Below the pieces are notes generated by a model that worked only from the letters and a program-made list of their open reading frames with translations, ran no database searches and was not told where the DNA came from. The position numbers were made by a program, and so were the translations under genes. From Globomyces pollinis-pini (taxonomy: Eukaryota; Chytridiomycota; Chytridiomycetes; Rhizophydiales; Globomycetaceae), in the NCBI GenBank assembly GCA_025399215.1, contig MU621141.1, forward strand, positions 1 through 64,000: a DNA stretch of 64,000 nucleotides, read 5' to 3'. This document shows positions 55,238 through 64,000 of this stretch, piece by piece. Position 1 is the stretch's first letter. Each line of letters starts with the position of its first letter.

Positions 55238-56755
55238 TTATTGAAGTAATTTAGTGACAACACCTGTACCAACAGTCTTACCACCTTCACGCACTGTAAA
55301 ACGAGAACCTTCATTAATAGCAACGGAGTGTTGTAATTTAATCATAATTTCAATGTTATCACCAGGCATGATCATCTTTCCTTCATTTCTGTTGGCAATA
55401 CCTTGTTCATTTTCCGGCCATAATAAGTTACAGGCTACATCCATAGTACGAGAATAAAGTTGTGGACCATAGTTTTCTACAAAAGGAGTGTGACGACCAC
55501 CTTCATCTTTTGTGAGAATGTACATCTGGGCAATGAAGCCTTTGTGTGATGTAATAGTACCTGGTTTAACAATGACTTGTCCACGACGGAGTTGTTCACG
55601 TTTAAGACCTCTCAATAAGAGACCTGCGTTATCACCAGCTTCAGCACGACCCAATTCCTTGTGGAACATTTCTACACCGGTGATGGTAGTCTTAAGGGTT
55701 GGTCCAAATCCAACAACTTCAATTTCTTCACCCTTAACAATGGTTCCTCGTTCTACACGTCCGGTACAAACGGTTCCACGTCCAGCAATGGAGAAAACAT
55801 CTTTGGTTTAATAAACATTACCACTTACCTTCAATAGGCATCAAGAAAGGCTTGTCTAAATCACGTACAGGAGTTGGGATGTAACTGTCGACAGCGTCCA
55901 TTAACTTTTGGACAGCTTGAACACCGATCTCTGGTTGACGGTCTTCCAAAGCGCATAATCCAGAACCCATGATGATTGGAACATCATCACCAGGGAATCC
56001 ATATTCAGTCAATAACTCACGCATTTCCATTTCAACCTAAAATAAGGTGCATCAACAAATTTACCAATTCCAACATTTCTGGGTCGTCTACAGCATCGAC
56101 TTTGTTAACAAAGACGCAAAGGTGAGTGATACCAACTTGTTTAGCAAGTAGTAAATGTTCACGGGTTTGAGGCATTTGACCGTCAGTGGCAGATACTACA
56201 ATAATAGCACCGTCCATCTGTGCAGCACCTGTAATCATGTTTTTGATATAATCAGCGTGTCCAGGACAATCGACGTGGGCATAATGTCTTTGAACAGTTT
56301 CGTATTCGACGTGTGTAGAAGAAATTGTAATACCACGAGCACGTTCTTCAGGAGCTTTATCAATGGAAGCATAGTCTCGATACTTTCCACCTTGTGATTC
56401 AGCCAAAACTTTTGTGATTGCAGCAGTTAATGTAGTTTTACCTAAATGGATAAATAAACTGATTGTATGTGTGGTGAAAGATTGTAAAACGGTTTATGGT
56501 ATTGTAGACATACCGTGATCGACGTGGCCAATGGTACCAATGTTCACATGGGGTTTGCTTCTGACATATTCGGCCATAGAACGAACTAAAATAATAAATC
56601 CACCGAAGAAATACCTGGAGTCAATCGAGCAACGGAGGTTAAATTAGATATAATAGAAGGAGTTAAACCAAGAGGACCATTGACTACGATTAGAACCACT
56701 GAATAACCATACAGTTTCTATTGGAAAAGGCAGTTAAGATAGCCCTACAAGACAT
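55238..56755 (-). CDS. Mitochondrial elongation factor Tu
   Basis: GTPase that delivers aminoacyl-tRNA to mitochondrial ribosomes. The spliced protein starts with a presequence-like leader ([20 protein letters not shown], then [16 protein letters not shown]) followed by the EF-Tu core [20 protein letters not shown]. Further motifs are [24 protein letters not shown] and the C-terminal [13 protein letters not shown] region ([20 protein letters not shown]), ending VVTKLLQ. Two short leader introns (about 29 nt each), one 72-nt intron (56442-56513) in the P-loop codon, and two of 28 nt further on. The 72-nt intron is clearly longer than its neighbours. Bacterial-type EF-Tu with a leader is diagnostic of the mitochondrial protein, not EF-1 alpha. 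Confidence 0.95.
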
Positions 56756-57422
56756 GGCCATTTGGATTGTTAAGTGTAGAAAAAAAAATTTACTTCAGGT
56801 GTGTGAAAAAAATTGAATTCGATGGTTGTTCCTTGGAAGTATAGAGAATCGGATATGCTATCTGGAAAGATCAATATCCTGATACCCTCAACTGGCGATG
56901 AACCGCACTACTGGTCTGTTGTTTGATTCATCTTAAATGCTTATTCCATAATGTTTGGGATATGTCATCAGTGATTTCTCTTTTAATTCAAATTAACAAT
57001 GATAATACTTTTGATCGAATGCTGCTATCCACAAATTTTCGATCTGGTCTTGCTTCCGGGATAATTCGTGTCAATCTAGGACGAAAAATTACTTCAATCC
57101 TATGCCAATTCTGTTCAAATCACATCTCTTAGACATGGTACAATTTTCGTGCAATTCAATATCTTTCTCTCTCAAGGTAGAAATGTTGTCGTTCGAATGA
57201 CAACATCTCATTCTCTTCAAATCAAAAGGAGATTCAGATCACGTACCTTATTTGGCGTACTAAAGCGATAAAAACCAAGTAGTTAGATTGTTTCGACTGG
57301 TTAGATATGATTTGAAGGTTTATCGTCCTTAGTTGACCTACGACACTCGAAATTGACTGTGCTACATAAAGATTCATTCTAATGGACTGAAAATAGCGTA
57401 AAGAATTTTTATTCTAAGAACA
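56756..57422. promoter_or_regulatory. Intergenic with 22-bp palindrome
   Basis: 667 bp upstream of EF-Tu and downstream of a QV gene. It contains TGTTGTCGTTCGAATGACAACA at 57184-57205, a near-perfect palindrome (one mismatch pair) that could bind a dimeric regulator or form a hairpin. No supported gene. Confidence 0.4.
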
Positions 57423-57605
57423 TTATTGATTAAGAATATCAGGCTCGGATTGAGCAACTAGAAGAGAATTGGAATCATCAGCAAGTGATTGACCTCTAGG
57501 TCCTTGTCGTCTTTGGAGATGGACTTCGCGGTTTTGGACTTGCACTTGTACCTGTACTTGAGCCAAGACAGCCATAGAAAGGAGAGCGATAGATTGGAAA
57601 TTCAT
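57423..57605 (-). CDS. Secreted (QV)n precursor with RRQG site
   Basis: 60 residues: MNFQSIALLSMAVLA, four Gln-Val pairs, NREVHLQRRQGPRGQSLADD and the end PDILNQ. The tail QGPRGQS(L)xxD is shared with the genes at 60495 and 62727. The C-terminal ILNQ belongs to the Asp-x-Leu-Thr-Gln group. Minus strand, one exon, with TTAAATA-type TATA about 30 nt before the ATG. Released peptide after RR: 27 residues starting Gln-Gly. Function unknown. Confidence 0.75.
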   Translation of the reverse strand: MNFQSIALLSMAVLAQVQVQVQVQNREVHLQRRQGPRGQSLADDSNSLLVAQSEPDILNQ

Positions 57606-58929
57606 TGAAAGAGATGCTTGATGGAATGGATGGATTAAATACTGCAAACATGTTCATTTAAATAGAAAAAATGATCGGAATGACGGAATTGTAGAAACGA
57701 AGGAAACACGAGGTATTCAACCAATTATTGTGGTTTTAGTCGAAGGATCTGATCCTGCAATGAAAGATTAGGCTAATTGCCAGTTTGATATTAAAATTAA
57801 TTGAAATTTGTACCATGATTTCATCTCGTATAATGACGTCATAGAGACACTGCAGTTGATTCGAGTCCAGTAGATGGACGACTTACAGTAGATAGACGTC
57901 CAATTATATTCAGACTTATATCTGTAATAACCCAGATCGCTCCCATCACTTCTGTTCGTAAAATTATCGAAATCCTCTTTTGAGGCTGAGTAACCTATTA
58001 TGTCCGGATCAATTAAAATGCGCCTACTCTTAAAAGCTAATGTTAAATCGATCGTCCAGTTTATGGATCGTGAAACTTTCTTTCCCACTACTCTGGGAAG
58101 CATTGGTGATTAACGATTACTAGCATATTATAGAGTATATGAATAAATCGACCTTGTCTAAAGTAACAAAGTGGTATTGAGATTGAAAACCATAACGGCG
58201 ATCGTAACAAACGTATTTGTAAAGTGCCGATTATTAGGGGCTACTTATAGGTGCTAAAAAAAGCAAACTTCCGTGTTTCAATCACCCTCAGTCTTGAAGG
58301 ATTAAAATGTTCATTCTCCAATATATTTTAAGAATAATACATCTATTCTATTTCGTAATTCATTGTTCTTTTCAACAGAATAACTTTCACCTTTGCATTC
58401 ATTGAACAAAGGACGTAGGTCGACATATTACCTTTTGCGATCTTACCAGAATCGCCAAACACCACCACGATGCAATCTTTCGACATTTCTTTTGATCCCA
58501 GGTGAGTAAAAGTTTCAACGCGATTGAAATTCGCAGATACATTGTACTTGATGCAAGCATGTATATTTTTGGAGTATATTGCCCTATTTTTACTGTATTG
58601 TTCATGTTGACCATATATAAACTTGCATATCAGCTAGTTATTACTCTTGCCTATTGCACAATACTTAACTACAATACTTAACTATTTATCGAGTAGCGTC
58701 AAACGTTCGCCTGTCAGCCCATTCGCAATATTTAAGGTTTAAACTCAACTGTAACTCCATAAATCAGATTGATGTTGCAAGGTGTTTGTTGATAATGAAT
58801 ATCATTGATATCTTTTGTGTGGATAATCACTCAGACAAAATTGGCATAGATTCATTGAATTCTACGGAATACAACAACATATAAAGTGGACCAAATTTAT
58901 TGCTTTAATATCAAATAAAAAGTAATATC
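57606..58929. other. Intergenic, no gene seen
   Basis: 1.3 kb with no supported gene. It contains a 13-nt direct repeat, ACAATACTTAACT, twice in a row (near 58659-58684). Confidence 0.45.
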
Positions 58930-59055
58930 CTAAAGTGCAACTTGACGTTTGTAATTGTGTTGTAAGCCTGGAGCAACTTGTACTTGAACCTGAACTTGAA
59001 CTTGAACTTGGGCAATTACAGCAGTAGCGAGTAAGAAAAGTTGTGGAAATTGCAT
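58930..59055 (-). CDS. Very short secreted (QV)n peptide with KRQV end
   Basis: 41 residues: MQFPQLFLLATAVIA, about six Gln-Val pairs, APGLQHNYKRQVAL. The dibasic KR is followed by only QVAL and a stop, so the tail peptide would be a tetrapeptide. Next to the full-length copies this looks like a gene losing its tail, or a minimal QV-only form. It shows the same start (MQF) as several neighbours. Too short for standard ORF calls but clean ATG, repeat and stop. Confidence 0.6.
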   Translation of the reverse strand: MQFPQLFLLATAVIAQVQVQVQVQVQVAPGLQHNYKRQVAL

Positions 59056-59565
59056 TTTTTAAGAAACTAAAAGAATCAGTTCTTTTTCAACCTTAAAAAG
59101 GATCACGTATCAAACTTGATCACCCATTTGGAAATATTAAACTAAGCATGGTTAAGAAAAGTCATGAAACATTAGCTATAATGCATACTTGAATATCAAA
59201 TCGAAATGATTTTGGTTGACTACTTGAAAAAAAAGGTCCCGTTTCGCGTTGACTTCCGAATTGAAAACTGACTCAAAAAGTACCAAAGTAGGTAGAGTTA
59301 TTAGCACAGTAGAAACTTATTTCTGGATAGAATAAAGAATGATTTACAGCTATGAAACACCATTAGATATTGATTCCCATCCATCTTTTGATATCTTCAA
59401 AAGCCACCAACATAACCCTTTTTTCAAACAAAGACACACAGACATTCCCTGAGTTGAGCCATTCCTAATTTGGACAATTTACCAAAGTAATGTTTCATCT
59501 AACCCATCGGGCTTTTAAGGAGTTCACCAACGTGATAATCAATTCCTTACTTTATTTTTATTAGA

Positions 59566-59739
59566 ATGCAATTCCTTCAATCTCTTATTATTCTACTTCC
59601 ATTAGCTGTTCTTGCCAATAACACTGTGCATATCAATCGTCGCCAAGGGCCTAGACCTAGTAGTTTAAAACCAGATACTTTCGATGCTGATAAGGCAGCT
59701 GCTATTGTAGAAAACACTGATGATGTTATTTCACAATAG
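59566..59739 (+). CDS. Secreted RRQG precursor without QV run
   Basis: 57 residues: MQFLQSLIILLPLAVLA, then NNTVHINRRQGPRPSSLKPD, TFDADKAAAIVENTDD and VISQ. The Gln-Val run is missing, but the signal peptide, INRRQG site, acidic FD, and Asp-x-Ile-Ser-Gln end are conserved with neighbours. This shows that the RRQG tail peptide, rather than the repeat, is the conserved part. AATAAA appears shortly after the stop. Faces the gene at 59945. Confidence 0.72.
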   Translation: MQFLQSLIILLPLAVLANNTVHINRRQGPRPSSLKPDTFDADKAAAIVENTDDVISQ

Positions 59740-59944
59740 TTTGTTTTTTATAACTTCCTTGTATTTTATTAACAATAAATCATTTTCAGACATAAACTAC
59801 TCTTTAAATATTTCAATGTTTGAGTAAATATCCAACACTAAGCCAAATGCTTCCTTTTAATTTTAAGTTTATACTATAAAGTTAATCGTCCAGATACAGA
59901 CACAATTGAAACAAGTTAATATAATGAATGTTAAATGCATGTGT

Positions 59945-60136
59945 TTATTGAGTGATCAAATCATCGGTATCTTTGATAGCTGCTGCTGCACCATTAGAAT
60001 CGAAATCTTCTGGGCCTAAACTGGAAGGAGGCCCTTGACGACGATGAAGAATAGCAGCAACTTGAACTTGAACTTGCACTTGAACTTGAGCTAAAACTGC
60101 ACCAGAGAATAAAACCAATAATTGTAAAAGTTGCAT
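59945..60136 (-). CDS. Secreted (QV)n precursor with RRQG site
   Basis: 63 residues from ATG 60136: MQLLQLLVLFSGAVLA, about five Gln-Val pairs, AAILHRRQGPPSSLGPEDF, then DSNGAAAAIKDTDD and LITQ. The tail FDSN...DDLITQ lines up with the genes at 59566 (FDADKAAAI...DDVISQ) and 60495 (FDSN...DDVLTQ). Opposite orientation to the neighbour, so the cluster is not a simple tandem array. Confidence 0.75.
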   Translation of the reverse strand: MQLLQLLVLFSGAVLAQVQVQVQVQVAAILHRRQGPPSSLGPEDFDSNGAAAAIKDTDDLITQ

Positions 60137-60494
60137 TGTAGATTGTTGAATGGTGGAAAAGGTTATCAATCTTTTCTTTTAAATGGATTTTCCGCGTGAT
60201 GGGTGCGGTTCTGTGATGCACTTGTGTCTAAAGGATCATCAATGAATGAAGGCACGTAGCTTCTGACTCGTTGCATGATTAGATGCCTGTGTCATATTGT
60301 TACTGCAAGTCACTTGGATTTGACGAAGGTACAGCATAAAGTGACGTAAATTAACCGCCAGATTTAGATTATTTTTGCTATTGGTTGATAGTCTGTCATG
60401 GAAATTTAATTCAAAAATTCATTATTCAAAAGAAAGCATACTTTATTATTTTCTATCAACTATAAAGGGTAGATACAAAGAACAAAAATGGCGA

Positions 60495-60695
60495 TTATTG
60501 GGTCAATACATCGTCAGAAGCGACTGCTTCAGAAGAGGCAATTGCATTTGAGTCGAATTTATCGTCTTGTAAGGATTGTCCTCTTTTACCTTGACGTCTA
60601 ACCAAATGAACAGAGCGAGCAGCAGACATACCAACTTGCACTTGAACTTGAGCGCACACTAAGGTAATTAACACGGTCAAATAAGAGAATTGCAT
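60495..60695 (-). CDS. Secreted (QV)n precursor with RRQG site
   Basis: 66 residues: MQFSYLTVLITLVCA, three Gln-Val pairs, GMSAARSVHLVRRQGKRGQS, LQDDKFDSNAIASSEA and DDVLTQ. A TATAAAATAA element (minus strand, 60737-60746) lies 42-51 nt before the ATG. Note a second dibasic-like KRG inside the tail, which could give further processing. Otherwise the same plan as neighbours. Confidence 0.75.
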   Translation of the reverse strand: MQFSYLTVLITLVCAQVQVQVGMSAARSVHLVRRQGKRGQSLQDDKFDSNAIASSEAVASDDVLTQ

Positions 60696-61039
60696 TGTTG
60701 TTTTTTGATGTGGGTTTTTTAAGTGGCAAAAAAAGGTTATTTTATAGGGAATGAGTTTGGGGAATCCTCCACCTCAACGATGAAACAAAAACCAAGGGCT
60801 TCATAGTCGGTCTCTTTTTTACCCATCGACTAAAAGGATGGATAAAAAGATACTCCGACCTTTGTCGGTCAACTGTCGGAAGTCGGAAGCTATTGAATTG
60901 AAAAAAATCAATTTCAAAAGGGACCTGTTTGAACTTTGGCACTTTGTTTCTACAGATTTAATTCAAGTCACGAACAAATCCTTCCATAGACATATTGTAA
61001 AAAAGCAAAAATAGATCCATGTAAAATCGAAATGAGTGT

Positions 61040-61303
61040 TTATTGAGTCAGTTTATCTTCACCTTCGTCGGATGCATTCAAAGTTTTGTCAGCGAGGCTA
61101 CTGATGTGTCCTTGTCGACGACCAAGTTTGCGAGCAGCGACTTGAACTTGGCGTTTATGAAGAGGGGCAACTTGAACTTGCACTTGATTTTGAACCTGGA
61201 CTTGCACTTGCACCTGTACTTGGACCTGCACTTGAACTTGAACCTGCACTTGGGCCATCACTGAGATCAACAGCAGCAATACATTCATGAGTTGGAATTG
61301 CAT
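61040..61303 (-). CDS. Secreted long-(QV)n precursor with two dibasic-Gln sites
   Basis: 87 residues, the longest QV run of the family: MQFQLMNVLLLLISVMA, then ten Gln-Val pairs, a QN break and three more pairs. A first dibasic-Gln site HKRQVQVAA is followed by a second, KLGRRQGHISSLAD, and the end EGEDKLTQ. Cutting at both sites would give three products. The (CAAGTN)n DNA run is the best slippage candidate in the window. Its opposite strand contains a Leu/His frame that is only a shadow. Confidence 0.78.
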   Translation of the reverse strand: MQFQLMNVLLLLISVMAQVQVQVQVQVQVQVQVQVQVQNQVQVQVAPLHKRQVQVAARKLGRRQGHISSLADKTLNASDEGEDKLTQ

Positions 61304-62226
61304 TTGAAATTAATTGGGAGAATTTGTCTTTGCCTTGATTAGGAAAAACATTCGGTATTACACAAGGTTGGGATTCAACCAAATGATTTGGTGACCGCAT
61401 GAACCATATGAATGAGAATCTTGTGTAAGCTTCGACCTCATTTATAAATTCAAATGATGAATCTAAGGCAGTCTAAATATATATCAAATTTCACAATCCT
61501 GAGCAAAAAAAATATATCTATTCGTTCGACGGACTCATAGATGAACACAATCAAGTCCATGAACTCAACAATATAAACTCACAGACAAAAGGTCGCTAGA
61601 AGGGTTCAAAGTCAATGCGCTGCCTTGGGTCAGAATTGATTGGGATTGTGGCTTGCCCCGATCTGAAAACTAACCAAACAGGGACCTTTGTGACTATGAG
61701 GGTCTTTTAACTCCACTTAAGTTTTGGTTTTTCAAGACTTTAAGAAAAATGAATACTCTTTTGACTAAAGCTCATTGAATTTTTTTTAGAGTAATATAAG
61801 TAACCTACAGTATAAGAGCAAATTCTGTGGTTGAATAGAACATTCACAATTCTTTGGTAGGATATTGGAAGCGCAAGATTAAACATTTCGCTTTCATTAT
61901 CAAGACGCATGAGAAGGTGGTGTGATAGTCATTTCTGTTGGCTCAATCAGGTAAATCGACCAAAAAAGTCGGCGGTTTGTCAGACATTACCAAAGAAAGG
62001 CAAATCGACTATAATTTAGTTTCATGTTGAGTAGATGCCAATCTTCTCTACCAGGGTATTGATTTCTTTACGGGCTCGCATTCATCTTTAGAGTTCTTTG
62101 GTCTCCAACTGGAATGACGTCTCTAGGACTCCGTAATCTTGTTCAAAGTGGTTCACTAATCACAAACATCAATGCGCATTCAACCAAATAGGAAATTGTG
62201 CCCAAATCACTTGTTTCAGTTTTGGT
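61304..62226. other. Intergenic, no gene seen
   Basis: About 0.9 kb without a supported gene, between the longest QV gene and the next plus-strand member. Confidence 0.5.
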
Positions 62227-62232
62227 TATAAT
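62227..62232 (+). promoter_or_regulatory. TATA-like box
   Basis: TATAAT, 41 nt before ATG 62268. Confidence 0.4.
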
Positions 62233-62267
62233 ACAAAGAATTTCCAACTCTTTTCGACATCTAAATT

Positions 62268-62453
62268 ATGTTCAACGTTGTATTTTTAATTGCTCTTGTC
62301 TTTGGTCAAGTCCAAGTCTCTGCTGGAGGTTCATTGACCCATATTAATCGTCGTCAAGGGCCAATTCATAGTTCTGAAGTTGCCAGTGCTCTATTGGATA
62401 GTAATTCTTTAGCCAAAGCAGTTGCAGGCCAAGAAGATAAACTTACACAATAA
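62268..62453 (+). CDS. Secreted precursor with short QV run and NRRQG site
   Basis: 61 residues: MFNVVFLIALVFG, two Gln-Val pairs, SAGGSLTHINRRQGPIHS, EVASALLDSNSLAKAV and EDKLTQ. The last six residues equal those of the gene at 61040 on the other strand. INRRQG also matches 59566. AATAAA follows the stop within 80 nt. It gives good evidence that the C-terminal DKLTQ is under selection. Confidence 0.75.
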   Translation: MFNVVFLIALVFGQVQVSAGGSLTHINRRQGPIHSSEVASALLDSNSLAKAVAGQEDKLTQ

Positions 62454-62726
62454 TGTGGATGAAGAAACCTTCACTGATATTCAATTACAACCAACTTCTT
62501 GTGCCAATTCATTGTATTGTACTTCCAAATAAATATTCAATTTGATTTCAATTAGTGTATTTGACAAGTAATGATTGTAGTTTTCGAAGCGTGTAAGTAA
62601 TGATTGCCTTTGTTCAAAGAGGATTGAGCATAGATATTGCTATACTTAGGTAATGAACAAACCAACACAAAAAAGGAGTATATTGAACAGCAATATATAT
62701 TACAATCAAATAACAACTTGAAGAGT

Positions 62727-62909
62727 TTAATTTACGACAGCTTTTGCAGTAGCTTTAGATTTCTTTTTAGGAGACTTTGATAAACTCTTGGCTGTTGAGT
62801 CTGAAATAAAGGACTGGCCACGAGCTCCCTGTCGTCTTGACAAATGGACAGGAGCAACTTGAATTTGAGCAAGCGTAGAGAATAGCAAAAGAACAAAACC
62901 CAGCAACAT
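62727..62909 (-). CDS. Secreted precursor with RRQG site, Lys-rich tail
   Basis: 60 residues from ATG 62909: MLLGFVLLLFSTLAQIQVAP, VHLSRRQGARGQSFISDSTA, then a Lys/Ser tail (KSPKKKSKATAKAVVN). It shares QGxRGQS with 57423 and 60495 but lacks the LTQ end; the Lys tail recalls the KGK genes. A TATAAATA-type element lies about 30 nt upstream (minus strand, 62937-62944). A hybrid-looking member linking the two tail types. Confidence 0.68.
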   Translation of the reverse strand: MLLGFVLLLFSTLAQIQVAPVHLSRRQGARGQSFISDSTAKSLSKSPKKKSKATAKAVVN

Positions 62910-63190
62910 AAACAAACAGAAAACTGCAGGCTTTGGTATTTATATTTGGCTTGTATTTAAGGCTCAAGATGGGTTGATGAATCTAACAAGAAATTTAATC
63001 CAACAGTCAAGGCTTCCTGTATGTGTCATAACTTGGCGGTCTCAGTCTTGCTTAGGATTAAATGGTCTCTACTCCAATCCTGATCCTGTTGTTCTGGTAT
63101 CCTTCCATCTCTATCATGTTCCTGTTTCTCTAGTTCATCCTGATCTCTATTTTGGTTTTTGTTTTGGGTTGAAAATATTTTGATTCTTGA

Positions 63191-64000
63191 ATGCCTTCCA
63201 CCCCAAACACTCAATGGCCTCCTCCAATCAACGCTAATAATTCAACGGTAGCCAGTCATTCAAAAGAACGTATCGCATATATGCATTGTAATGAGGTCGG
63301 ATCTTTTCATTATGGTGAAGGACATCGTACACTCTATTCTGATCTCACACTTAGCAATGAAACCTGCTAGACTAGCTTTGACCCATAATTTAGTGATCGG
63401 TTATGGACTGCATAAAAAGATGAGTATGTATGCACCAAGGAAAGCTACCGATGAGGAGTTGATGGAGTTTCATTCAGAAGATTACATTGAATTTATAAAA
63501 AAGTATAGCTATTGCTACTGATCATTAGGTATTTATCTTTAATCTAATAACCAAGGGTTACTCCTCAAAACTTCAACCCAAATTTCAATAAATTTCAAAC
63601 CAGATTTAATATTGGTGTTGACGATTGTCCAGTTTTCGATGGTCTCTATGATTTTTGCAGATACAGTTGTGGATCTAGTATCGAGGGTGCTAGGAAATTA
63701 AGTTCTGGTGTTGCTGATATTGCTATAAATTGGTCGGGTGGATTACGTATACAACTTTCACTCATTATTAGATCATGCAAAAAAATTCGAAGCCTCTGGA
63801 TTTTGTTATACAAATGATATTGTGTTGGCTATAATGGAGCTATTGAGGTAATTTACATTGGCTCATTTGGAAAAAGGTATCATCCAAGAGTTATCTATAT
63901 TGATATTGATGTACATCATGGAGATGGTGTTCAAGAAGCTTTTGTCCAAGTAATATTGTTTCGCTTATATTTCTTTAGTCTGATCGAGTCATGACAGTCT
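63191..64000 (+). CDS. Class I histone deacetylase, Hos2/HDAC3-like, 3' end outside window
   Basis: Zn-dependent lysine deacetylase of nuclear corepressor complexes. From ATG 63191 ([19 protein letters not shown]) exons join to [123 protein letters not shown] and SDRVMT at the window edge. The HH and the DxHHGD catalytic residues are intact. [10 protein letters not shown] favours HDAC3/Hos2 over Rpd3. Introns visible include one in GGL|HH (25 nt), one in LLR|YHP and one of about 53 nt after FIKK. The C-terminus lies beyond the window. Confidence 0.93.

Noticed and set aside
61043..61264. Plus-strand Leu/His-rich ORF in QV region
   Set aside because: Shadow of the (QV)n run of the minus-strand gene.
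41866..61303. Regular short repeats as a possible CRISPR array
   Set aside because: The repeats are coding hexamers without unique spacers in a eukaryotic genome.
63026..63214. Minus-strand charged ORF before the HDAC gene
   Set aside because: Low-complexity Glu/Asp/Gln composition, overlaps the HDAC start and has no homologue pattern.

Overview
The window looks like nuclear DNA from a fungus or a close fungal relative. Genes are AT-rich and interrupted by many very short GT...AG introns. The gene set includes fungal-type proteins: a CAF-1 large subunit, TCF25/Rqc1, Tudor-SN, a class II eIF4E, a Far9/Far10-type FHA protein, a PAP2 lipid phosphatase and Kex2-style secreted precursors. TAA, TAG and TGA are all used as stops, so the code is standard. 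I cannot name the species. Introns of about 21-35 nt are unusually small for fungi and may point to an early-diverging or reduced lineage.

Layout: (1) 1-25 kb is densely packed housekeeping DNA: a RING membrane protein cut by the left edge, a WD40-like inositol polyphosphate 5-phosphatase, eIF4E-2, an SH3 membrane protein, an FHA protein, a LURP/tubby-like protein, a PAP2 phosphatase, an intronless paralogue of the first RING protein, a DEAD-box helicase, Tudor-SN, a YghU-type glutathione transferase, a coiled-coil protein, CAF-1 p150 and a small unknown. (2) 25-27 kb holds two secreted, probably GPI-anchored cupredoxin-like proteins. (3) 27-37.4 kb is almost free of genes and carries repeats: a palindromic repeat family around a 555-nt assembly gap, and a TA-flanked 2.27-kb element with inverted ends and a decayed transposase tail. 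(4) 37.5-41 kb has phosphoserine aminotransferase and TCF25. (5) 41.8-63 kb mixes housekeeping genes (an SR-type RNA-binding protein, mitochondrial EF-Tu, a RING protein) with many small secreted proteins. (6) A class I histone deacetylase of Hos2/HDAC3 type runs off the right edge.

The most interesting content is the secreted set. I count fourteen short genes sharing one plan. Each has a signal peptide, usually followed at the predicted cleavage point by a (Gln-Val)n or (Gln-Leu)n run. Thirteen then have a dibasic site followed by Gln, usually RRQG, and a short tail; six of the tails end in Asp-x-[Ile/Leu]-[Thr/Ser/Asn]-Gln. Eight of them lie within 5.5 kb (57.4-62.9 kb). Two others, and one related protein, carry a (KGK)n C-terminal tail instead of the QV run. 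This looks like an expanding family of Kex2-processed precursors that could release pyroglutamate-capped peptides and beta-strand-forming QV segments. Function is inference: possible wall or surface fibres, signalling peptides, or effectors.

Exon joins below were made by eye from splice signals and from matches to known family motifs. Exact exon ends in divergent regions, several start codons and all functions of secreted genes remain uncertain.
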